In this document: positions 5,479-11,353 of the stretch, piece after piece
Position numbering within the stretch: the stretch's first letter is position 1
Layout of the letters: each line of letters opens with the position of its first letter
Assembly (NCBI GenBank): GCA_021816565.1
Contig: JAKAXN010000120.1
Coordinates: 1-11,353, forward strand
Length of the DNA: 11,353 nucleotides
Direction of reading: 5' to 3'
DNA from: Actinomycetes bacterium
Lineage (GTDB): Bacteria; Actinomycetota; Acidimicrobiia; Acidimicrobiales; Palsa-688
Notes under the pieces: generated by a model
The model's input: only the letters and a program-made list of their open reading frames with translations
Database searches by the model: none
What the model was told of the DNA's origin: nothing
Program-made: the position numbers and the translations under genes

Positions 5479-7701
5479 CTAGCCGGAGAACCCGGACAGA
5501 GCGACTACCGGTCGGTGGAGGCGGATCCCGCCCGTGGACCCGTGGAACAGGGCGTCGCCGTAGCAGAACACCCCGCCGTCGGAGCCGACCAGCCAGTAGC
5601 CCCGGCCGTCGGCGGTGCCGGTGATCCCGACCACGGGGGCGGCCAGCGGTACGGAGCCGGCGGAACCGTAGAAGTCGGCGTCGTAGCTGAACACCCCGCC
5701 GTCGGCCGCCACCAGCCAGTAGCCACCGCTGGCCCGGTCCTCGGTGATGCCCACGATCGGCGAGGCCAGGTGCACCGCGCCGGCCGAGCCCAGGAACCGG
5801 GCATCCCCGAAGCTGTAGACGTCGCCGGTGGCGGTCACCAGCCAGTAGCCGGCACCGTCGGCACTGGCGGCCAGGCCCACGACCGGGGCCCGCAGGTGCA
5901 ACCTCGAGGCTGAACCCAGGAACGGGGCGTCCCCGTAGGCGAACACCCCACCGTCGGCCGCCACCAACCAGTAGCCCCGGCCGTCGGGGGTGGCCGCCAT
6001 GCCGGTGATGGGAGCGCTGAGGGCCGCCCCACCGGCCGACCCGAGGAACGGGGCCCCGCCGAAGGCGAAAACCCCGCCGTCCGAGGCGACCAACCAGTAC
6101 CCGCCCGAAGCCGGGGACATGGCCGCGCCGACAACCGGCCGGGCCAGGCGGATCCCCCCGGTGGACCCGCAGAAGGGCAGGCCGTATGAGAACAGCCCAC
6201 CGTCAGCCGCCACCAGGTCGTAGCCGGGCATGGACGCGGCGGGGGCCCGGCAAGGCGCCACCGGGGCAGGAGGCGCGGTGGGCGCCACCCCACTCGAGCG
6301 GGGGTCGTGGTGGAACATGGGCCACGATCCCGACCCGACGGCCAGGGCCCCGTCCGATCCGGGGATCTCGTAGTGGAACACCACACCGACGTTGGCGCCG
6401 TTGTAGCCGGCGATGGTGATGCCGACGGTGCCGTTCGGGTCGTCGGTCACCAGCGGGGCGTTCTGGTACCCACCCTGGCTGAGCACCGTCACCAGCACCC
6501 CGCTCCGGCCGTCCAGCACGTCCACCCCGTCAGTGGTGGGGACCAGTAGGTCCTGGTACCCGCCCCCGGTCAGGTCGGCGGTGACCACCGAGCCGATCAC
6601 CCGCCCGCTGACCGGCCGGTGCCACAGCACGGCCCCGCTGGCGGCGTCGAGCACCCAGACCGACCCTCCGGTGCCGGTGTCGGTTCCCTCGACCACCTGG
6701 AGGCGCCCGTCGCCGCGCACCGCGGCCAGGGCCGGGCTGGACGCGGTCGACCCGTCCAGCCGATCCGACCAGATCCTCCCGCAGCGGTCGTCGAAGGCGC
6801 TCAGGACGTCGGTGTCCGACGTCCCCGGCCAGAACGAGCCGGTACCGACGACTATGCCGGTCGCCCCTCCCGGCAGGAAGGATCCGACGGCCGGGGAGGA
6901 ATCGACCTCCTGGGTGGTGTCGTAATGGCAGATGAGAGCCCCCCGGTCGCTCAGGATCCGGAGGTGTCCGCCGTTGCGGTAGTCCTGGCCGAGGGCCGAC
7001 CCGGCGGTCGACGCGCCTCCCACGATCAGGTCCTGGTGGCCCGTCCCGTACAGGTCGACGGCCGCGGCCGTCGAGAAGTCGCTGTCCGCGGTGAAGAACG
7101 GCCATCCGGGCAGGGCCGCCCCGGTGGCCGCATCGAAGGCTCCGGCCTCCTGGCCCAGCGAACCGGCGAACACGCCTGTCCGCCCCTGGATCCTGGTGAC
7201 TGTCAGTGAGGCCTGCACCCCGAGAGCCGGGCTCTGGTCCTGAGGCGGGTTGGCCAGCTCGACGCCCCAGCGCAGACCTCCGCCCGGCCCGAACGACCGG
7301 TAGCCCCCGGTGCCGGGGTCAGCAGCATTGCCGGTTCCGACGAAGACATCGTCGAGGGGGCCCGCTCCGGCGGGCGCCACGGAAGGAGTCGAGTCGATGG
7401 GGGCTCCGGCCCGGACCGGCCACCCGGCCACCGGGCTGCCGTCCGAGAGGTGGAGGGCATAGAGGTAACCGGAACGGTCACCCACGACCACGGCCGGACC
7501 GCCGGCATCGAGGGTGGCCACCGTCGGCGAGGACTGGGCTATCGGACCGCCCTGATCCTGGTTGAAGCCGGCCGACCAGGTCTGGACGAAGCTGGAGGCA
7601 CCGAGAGCCGCCTGGGCCGCGGCCGGTCGGCCGCCCACGGCGGCCACCACGGCCGCGAGCAGGCCCAGGGAACCGATCAGCCGCAACCCCAGCCGCCCCA
7701 C
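5479..7701 (-). CDS. Secreted FG-GAP/PQQ-like beta-propeller protein with six C-terminal GYWLV repeats
   Basis: A 740-residue protein from GTG 7701. The open frame runs further upstream to 8013, but that part overlaps the divergent gene and has no signal peptide, while from 7701 a Sec signal is evident: MGRLGLRLIGSLG, a hydrophobic core, then cleavage after AAAQA (residue 31). Residues about 35-460 form a repeat-based propeller with phrases such as SSPTVATLDAGG, GHQDLIVGG, SSPALAAVRGDGR and GGGYQDLLVPTTDG, typical of FG-GAP/VCBS and PQQ-like blades, ending in WPMFHHDPRSSG (460-471). A Pro/Ala-rich linker (about 472-492) leads to six 40-42-residue units beginning GYWLV (493-740). No enzyme motif, sortase signal or C-terminal membrane helix was seen, so it is probably an extracellular or envelope-associated binding protein. 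Function unknown; start confidence moderate, family confidence high. Confidence 0.88.
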   Translation of the reverse strand: MGRLGLRLIGSLGLLAAVVAAVGGRPAAAQAALGASSFVQTWSAGFNQDQGGPIAQSSPTVATLDAGGPAVVVGDRSGYLYALHLSDGSPVAGWPVRAGAPIDSTPSVAPAGAGPLDDVFVGTGNAADPGTGGYRSFGPGGGLRWGVELANPPQDQSPALGVQASLTVTRIQGRTGVFAGSLGQEAGAFDAATGAALPGWPFFTADSDFSTAAAVDLYGTGHQDLIVGGASTAGSALGQDYRNGGHLRILSDRGALICHYDTTQEVDSSPAVGSFLPGGATGIVVGTGSFWPGTSDTDVLSAFDDRCGRIWSDRLDGSTASSPALAAVRGDGRLQVVEGTDTGTGGSVWVLDAASGAVLWHRPVSGRVIGSVVTADLTGGGYQDLLVPTTDGVDVLDGRSGVLVTVLSQGGYQNAPLVTDDPNGTVGITIAGYNGANVGVVFHYEIPGSDGALAVGSGSWPMFHHDPRSSGVAPTAPPAPVAPCRAPAASMPGYDLVAADGGLFSYGLPFCGSTGGIRLARPVVGAAMSPASGGYWLVASDGGVFAFGGAPFLGSAGGAALSAPITGMAATPDGRGYWLVAADGGVFAYGDAPFLGSASRLHLRAPVVGLAASADGAGYWLVTATGDVYSFGDARFLGSAGAVHLASPIVGITEDRASGGYWLVAADGGVFSYDADFYGSAGSVPLAAPVVGITGTADGRGYWLVGSDGGVFCYGDALFHGSTGGIRLHRPVVALSGFSG
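5482..6225 (-). repeat. Six tandem ~126-bp coding repeats (GYWLV..DGGVF..G units)
   Basis: Six in-frame units begin at residues 493, 534, 576, 618, 660 and 701 of the secreted protein, 40-42 residues each. The consensus is GYWLVAADGGVFxFGDAPFL followed by GSAG, about five residues, xAPVVGI and a variable ADGR turn. The first unit (GYDLV) and fourth unit (TATGDVYSFG) are the most diverged. The first and last share GSTGGIRL then RPVV, also visible in the DNA. The repeat length fits one four-stranded propeller blade, so a six-bladed domain is possible (inference). Such units recur in secreted proteins of actinobacteria, especially Acidimicrobiia, to my knowledge. Confidence 0.92.
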
Positions 7702-7714
7702 CCCACCGACAGTA
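7702..7714 (-). promoter_or_regulatory. Probable leaderless promoter (-10 box) of the secreted propeller gene
   Basis: On the minus strand TACTGT (7714-7709) fits the actinobacterial -10 pattern TAnnnT and ends exactly 7 nt before GTG 7701, so transcription would start at or next to the start codon. No Shine-Dalgarno of normal spacing is present and no TTGACA-like -35 was found. Confidence 0.45.
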
Positions 7715-7785
7715 GCGGCCGCCGTCCCGGCCCCGCGGAGGAGGGGGTCGTGAAGCCCCGGGGCGGGGGTTTCGCCGCCGGACCC

Positions 7786-7798
7786 TAAGCTGGTGGGG
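7786..7798 (+). promoter_or_regulatory. Probable leaderless promoter (-10 box) of the PP2C gene
   Basis: TAAGCT (7786-7791) fits TAnnnT and ends 7 nt before GTG 7799. This spacing favours GTG 7799 over GTG 7793 as the start of a leaderless mRNA. There is no AGGAGG-like site upstream and no clear -35. The 97-bp gap 7702-7798 holds this and the opposite promoter and nothing else recognised. Confidence 0.45.
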
Positions 7799-9904
7799 GT
7801 GGCCACCTTCGCCGACCTCCTCCGGCCTCTCGAGGCGGACGGCTCCGGCCGGGTCGGTTCGATCCTGGACCAACTGGCCGACGGGATCGCCATATTCGAC
7901 CACGACTGGAACATCGTGTGGCTGAACCAGGCCGGAGCGACCCTCCTGCAGCGACCGGCCGACGATCTCATCGGTCGCAATCTGTGGTCCCTCTTCCCCG
8001 GCTCGCAGGACACGATCCTCTACCGGGAATACCACCGGGCGGTGGCCGAGCAACGGGAGATCGAGTTCGAGCTGTCCTCCGCCCCGCTCGGAGGCTGGTT
8101 CGAGATCCGGGCCATTCCGGCCGCCGAGGGACTCGTGGCCATGTTCCGCAACGTCACCTCCCGCCGTCGCGACGAGGTGCTCCTCGAGGGCAGCCTCCGG
8201 GCCATGACCCAGCTGGCGCTCGACGCCCCCCTGAGCTCGGTGCTCGACACCGTCACCTCCACCGTGGAACGGGAGTCGCCCGAGGGGGCTCTGGCGTCGG
8301 TGCTACTGGCCAGCGACGACGGCCTCCGGCTGCACCACGGGTCGGCGCCCAGCCTGCCGGAGAGCTACAGCCGGGCCATAGACGGGCTGGAGATCGGACC
8401 TGTCGCCGGATCGTGCGGGACAGCCGCCCACCGCCGGGAGCAGGTCGTGGTGGAGGACATCGGGTCCGACCCGCTCTGGGCGCCGTGGCGGGACCTGGCC
8501 GAGGCGGCCGGGCTGAGGGCGTGCTGGTCGACCCCGGTGCTCGACGCCGCCGGGCGGGTCCTGGCCACCTTCGCCATCTACTACCGGACCCCCCGTCGCC
8601 CGGTTCCGGCCGATCAGCAGCTGATAGAGCAGGCGACGAGGACCGTGGCCGTGGCCATCGAGCACGACCGGCGGCGCCGGGCGCTGGAGAACGCCGTCGA
8701 GGCGGCCAACGGCGCGGCCCGGCGCAGCCGCCGGCTGCAGGGCCTGGCCGCCGAGCTGACCGCCGCCCTCCTACCGGAGCGGGCGGCCCGGATCTGCGCC
8801 GACTACGCCCGGGAGGCCCTGGGAGCGGCCGGTGCATGGGTCGTGGTCCGCCACGGCGGGACCGCCGGGAGGGTTCTGGCATCCGCCGGCCTCCCCGCCG
8901 GGCTGGCCGACCACCTGGCCGACATCGAGCCCCCTGCGGGACCCGAGGGGGGCGCCGACGCCCCGACCTGGCTGACCACCGAGCCGGCGGTCCGGGCCGC
9001 GCTCCCGCCCGGATCGCCGATCCCACCCGGCTCGCTGGCCATCCTGCCGCTCCGGGCGGACGGGCGGCTCATCGGGCACCTCGGGGTCTACCGGTGCGGG
9101 TACGAGGAGTTCGCGCCCGACGAGCGGGGGGAGGCCACCGCGGTGAGCGCGCAGGGCGCCCAGGCCCTGGCCCGGGCCACCCAGTTCGCCACCACCCGGC
9201 ACCTGGCGGAGTCGCTGCAGCGGAACCTGCTGACCGAACCACCCCGGATCCCGGGGCTGTCGGTGGCCGTCCGGTACCGGCCGGCCACCATGGCCGCTGA
9301 GGTCGGCGGAGACTGGTACGACGCTTTCGTCGGGCCGAGCGGGTTGCACCTCGTCATCGGCGACGTGATGGGCCACGATCTGGACGCCGCCGGCCGGATG
9401 GGCCAGTTGCGCAGCTTCCTCCGGACCCTCGCCCACGACCGGGGAGGCGACCCGGCATCGCTGCTGCAGCGCCTCGACCGGCTGAACGAGGACCTGGAGG
9501 TCACCGAGTTCACCAGCCTGATCCTGGGTCGGGTATCGGACGGGCCGGCGGGCCGGCAGCTCGAGTGGGCCAACGCCGGCCATCCCTCCGCCCTCCTGGT
9601 GGATCCCGCAGGAGGGAGCAGGATCCTGACCGGGGCGGTGGACCCGCCGCTCGGGATCGGACCGGGGTTCCCCCGCCGCAACTCCGAGGCCCTTCTGCCC
9701 GAGGGCTCGACGCTGCTCCTCTACACCGACGGCCTGGTGGAGCTCTCGACACGCTCCCTCGACGACCGGATCGAGGAGCTGCTGGCCCACGCCACGAGGG
9801 CGGCGGCCCTGCCGCTGGACCGGTTCTGCGACTCGGTGCTGGCCTTCGCCCAGGACACCGCCGACGATGTGGCCATCGTCGCGGTCCGCAGCGCCAGCAG
9901 CTGA
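7799..9904 (+). CDS. PAS-GAF-GAF-PP2C (SpoIIE-type) serine phosphatase
   Basis: A 701-residue cytoplasmic sensor-phosphatase from GTG 7799 (GTG 7793 would add two residues). The order is PAS (about 10-120; QLADGIAIFDHDWNIVWLNQ, later GWFEIRAIP), GAF1 (about 132-285; GSCGTAAHRREQVVVEDI and LRACWSTPV), a helical linker (HDRRRRALENAVEAANGAAR), GAF2 (about 305-460; LAILPLRADGRLIGHLGVYR) and the phosphatase (about 480-701). Metal-binding and core motifs are intact: EVGGDWYD (501-508, Asp505), IGDVMGHD, NAGHPSALLV (592 onward), YTDGLVE (642 onward) and DDVAIV (689 onward). No HATPase/anti-sigma kinase or response-regulator domain is attached. Family members dephosphorylate anti-sigma-factor antagonists (STAS proteins) in partner-switching stress responses, but no such partner is in the window. 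It is divergent from the secreted propeller gene. Confidence 0.95.
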   Translation: MATFADLLRPLEADGSGRVGSILDQLADGIAIFDHDWNIVWLNQAGATLLQRPADDLIGRNLWSLFPGSQDTILYREYHRAVAEQREIEFELSSAPLGGWFEIRAIPAAEGLVAMFRNVTSRRRDEVLLEGSLRAMTQLALDAPLSSVLDTVTSTVERESPEGALASVLLASDDGLRLHHGSAPSLPESYSRAIDGLEIGPVAGSCGTAAHRREQVVVEDIGSDPLWAPWRDLAEAAGLRACWSTPVLDAAGRVLATFAIYYRTPRRPVPADQQLIEQATRTVAVAIEHDRRRRALENAVEAANGAARRSRRLQGLAAELTAALLPERAARICADYAREALGAAGAWVVVRHGGTAGRVLASAGLPAGLADHLADIEPPAGPEGGADAPTWLTTEPAVRAALPPGSPIPPGSLAILPLRADGRLIGHLGVYRCGYEEFAPDERGEATAVSAQGAQALARATQFATTRHLAESLQRNLLTEPPRIPGLSVAVRYRPATMAAEVGGDWYDAFVGPSGLHLVIGDVMGHDLDAAGRMGQLRSFLRTLAHDRGGDPASLLQRLDRLNEDLEVTEFTSLILGRVSDGPAGRQLEWANAGHPSALLVDPAGGSRILTGAVDPPLGIGPGFPRRNSEALLPEGSTLLLYTDGLVELSTRSLDDRIEELLAHATRAAALPLDRFCDSVLAFAQDTADDVAIVAVRSASS

Positions 9905-9993
9905 AGGCGCCGGTTGGGCCTTTGGACCCTGCTCGGGGAACCGGCCCGGTGCCATCATCCGGCTGACCAGCCCCCGATTCGAAAGAAGCACCG

Positions 9994-10203
9994 ATGCTGC
10001 TGTTCCTCACCGAAGCCCAGGGATCGGCTCTCTCGGACCTTCTGTACCAGGCCATCACCGATCTCGGCTACGAGATCTCCGCCGCCGACGACAACCGTTA
10101 CCGGGCGGAGCTCATCGGCAGGCGCCAGACCATCCACGATGTGGCCGACGCCCTGCTGGCCGCTGGAGAGGCCGAGGACGCCGGGATCGGTCGCCGTTCC
10201 TGA
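9994..10203 (+). CDS. Small uncharacterised helical protein, 69 residues
   Basis: A 69-residue ORF from ATG 9994, with a weak purine-rich ribosome site (GAAAGAAG) before it. It begins MLLFLTEAQGSALSDLLYQA and continues DLGYEISAADDNRYRAELIG, a pattern of hydrophobic heptads and acidic/basic residues that suggests two or three helices. There is no signal peptide, no membrane helix beyond the short MLLFL start and no cysteine. I do not recognise a named family, although short actinobacterial hypothetical proteins of similar pattern exist. Its stop is 11 bp before the wax ester synthase start, so the two are almost surely one transcript. The 89-bp gap after the phosphatase gene holds a 7-bp inverted repeat (9909-9915 with 9939-9945) but no T-tract. 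Confidence 0.78.
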   Translation: MLLFLTEAQGSALSDLLYQAITDLGYEISAADDNRYRAELIGRRQTIHDVADALLAAGEAEDAGIGRRS

Positions 10204-10210
10204 AGGAGGA
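10204..10210 (+). promoter_or_regulatory. Shine-Dalgarno that decides the GTG start of the wax ester synthase
   Basis: AGGAGGA at 10204-10210 lies 4 nt before GTG 10215 and directly after the TGA of the upstream small gene. It fixes a GTG start, with the encoded protein beginning DRLSPLDAAFLEAE, the usual opening of this family. Confidence 0.7.
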
Positions 10211-10214
10211 AGCC

Positions 10215-11353
10215 GTGGATCGACTGAGTCCACTCGACGCCGCGTTCCTCGAGGCCGAGGACGAGGACCGGCACACCTCCATGGCCATAGGCTCCATCGC
10301 CGTCTTCGGGGGGCCTCCGCCCACCTATGAGGAGCTGGTCGGGGCGATCGGCGACCGGCTGGCCCAGGTACCGCGGTACCGCCAGAAGATCCGCACCGTG
10401 CCGGGGCGGGTGGGGCCGCCGGTCTGGGTCGACGATCCCGCCTTCGACATCCGCTTCCACATCCGCGAGACCGCCCTCCCGGAACCGGGCGGCGACGCCG
10501 AGTTGGCCAGACTCATGTCCCGGGTCATGGGGCAGCGGCTGGACCGGGACCGGCCGCTGTGGGAGGACTGGATGGTCACGGGCCTGGCCGATGACCACTG
10601 GGCGCTGATTTCGAAAGTGCACCACTGCATGGTCGACGGGATCTCCGGCACGGACCTCTACCGGGTGATGTTCGACTCCCCCGCCCCCGCCGCCGCTGCG
10701 GTGTCTCCGGCGCCGGCTCCGGGCTCCCTCCGGCTGGTGGCCCGGTCGATCGGGCAGGATCTGGCCCTGCCGGCCCGGGCCGCCCTGGAGATGATGGGAT
10801 TGGCCTCGCAGCCGGCCCGGGCGTGGCGCCAGATCGCCGGAACGGCACGCGCCGCGTGGGCCGCCCGGTCGGCGCTGCCCCCGGCCCGCCGTTCATCGCT
10901 GTCGGGGTGGGGCGGCCAGCAGCGCCACTACGCCTGGGTACGGGCGCCCCTCGCCGACGTGAAGGCGGTGAAGAACGAACTGGGCGGCACGGTGAACGAC
11001 GTGGTGCTGGCAGCCATCACCGCCGGCTTCAGAGCCGTGCTGCTCAGCCGGGGGGAGACGCCGAGGGCCCACATGGTGCCGTCGCTGGTACCGGTCTCGC
11101 TCAGGCCGCCCGGCGGCGAGAACGTCTACGACAACGAGGTCTCGGCCATGATCGTCGACCTCCCCGTGCACATCGCCGACCCGGTGGACCAGCTGGCCGC
11201 CGTGTCCCATGGGCTCCGCTCCCTCAAGGCCCGCGACGAGGCCCTGCTGGGAGAGGCGCTCCAGGGCCTGGGCCGTCTCATCCCCTACGGAGCGTGGGCC
11301 GCTTTCGTACGCTTCGGCTTCCGGCTCCCCCAACGCGAGATCGTCACCGTGAC
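10215..11353 (+). CDS. Wax ester synthase / diacylglycerol O-acyltransferase (WS/DGAT), C-terminus cut by window edge
   Basis: Transfers an acyl group from acyl-CoA to a fatty alcohol or diacylglycerol, forming wax ester or triacylglycerol storage lipid; members are membrane- or lipid-droplet-associated. 379 residues are visible of the usual 450-480, so about the last 80-100 are missing. The start GTG 10215 has an SD. It opens with LSPLDAAFLEAE, then VPRYRQKI, RPLWEDW (113-119), the catalytic HHCMVDG (136-142, HHxxxDG motif) and TVNDVVLAAI with Asn261-Asp262, and continues with SLVPVSLRP and NVYDNEVSAM, the second conserved block. An Ala/Pro-rich linker (FDSPAPAAAAVSPAPAPGS) follows the catalytic motif. 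It follows the 69-residue gene by 11 bp. With the acyl-CoA synthetase and condensing enzymes elsewhere in the window it points to active neutral-lipid metabolism. Confidence 0.95.
   Translation, partial: MDRLSPLDAAFLEAEDEDRHTSMAIGSIAVFGGPPPTYEELVGAIGDRLAQVPRYRQKIRTVPGRVGPPVWVDDPAFDIRFHIRETALPEPGGDAELARLMSRVMGQRLDRDRPLWEDWMVTGLADDHWALISKVHHCMVDGISGTDLYRVMFDSPAPAAAAVSPAPAPGSLRLVARSIGQDLALPARAALEMMGLASQPARAWRQIAGTARAAWAARSALPPARRSSLSGWGGQQRHYAWVRAPLADVKAVKNELGGTVNDVVLAAITAGFRAVLLSRGETPRAHMVPSLVPVSLRPPGGENVYDNEVSAMIVDLPVHIADPVDQLAAVSHGLRSLKARDEALLGEALQGLGRLIPYGAWAAFVRFGFRLPQREIVTV

Noticed and set aside
7702..8013. 104-residue N-terminal extension of the secreted propeller protein
   Set aside because: It is antisense to the PAS domain of the divergent phosphatase and would bury the clear signal peptide that starts at GTG 7701.
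9909..9945. GCCGGTT/AACCGGC inverted repeat after the phosphatase gene
   Set aside because: The 23-nt loop and absence of a T-tract make an intrinsic terminator unconvincing.
10367..10380. 14-bp perfect palindrome GGTACCGCGGTACC
   Set aside because: It falls inside the WS/DGAT coding sequence and encodes the conserved VPRYR motif, so codon choice explains it.

Overview
The window is very GC-rich (about 70% by eye), has dense coding on both strands and many GTG starts. It looks like a chromosomal segment of a high-GC actinomycete, probably of the Acidimicrobiia or a related lineage. The taxonomic hints are a secreted protein with repeated GYWLV..DGGVF units, a wax ester synthase/diacylglycerol acyltransferase, a long-chain acyl-CoA synthetase of the FadD15 type, and genes that appear to be leaderless. 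No RNA gene, insertion sequence, CRISPR array or phage gene was seen.

Layout: everything from base 1 to 7701 is on the minus strand and everything from about 7799 to the right edge is on the plus strand, so one divergent promoter region (7702-7798) organises the window. Read in the direction of transcription, the minus strand carries: a secreted beta-propeller protein with six C-terminal GYWLV repeats (7701-5479); a stand-alone two-CBS-domain protein (5365-4916); an alpha/beta hydrolase (4896-4039); a 60-residue unknown protein (3956-3774); a KAS III/OleA-like condensing enzyme with an intact Cys-His-Asn triad (3670-2582); a second, shorter thiolase-fold protein that overlaps it by 17 bp and has lost the whole triad (2598-1726); and a long-chain acyl-CoA synthetase cut by the left edge (1634 to below 1). 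The plus strand carries a PAS-GAF-GAF-PP2C phosphatase (7799-9904), a 69-residue unknown protein (9994-10203) and a wax ester synthase/DGAT cut by the right edge (10215 to beyond 11353).

The most interesting part is the pair at 1726-3670. An active condensing subunit is translationally coupled to a catalytically dead partner that still keeps a glutamate where OleA-type enzymes place their cross-dimer catalytic Glu. This is the arrangement of heterodimeric head-to-head Claisen condensing enzymes (LstA/LstB of lipstatin and NltA/NltB of nocardiolactone biosynthesis). With an acyl-CoA synthetase immediately downstream and an alpha/beta hydrolase upstream, a plausible reading is a pathway that activates fatty acids, joins two acyl chains and processes the product. 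No OleC- or OleD-like gene is visible, so the product cannot be named. Both genes flanking the divergent region have a TAnnnT box exactly 7 nt before a GTG and no Shine-Dalgarno, which suggests a pair of leaderless promoters.
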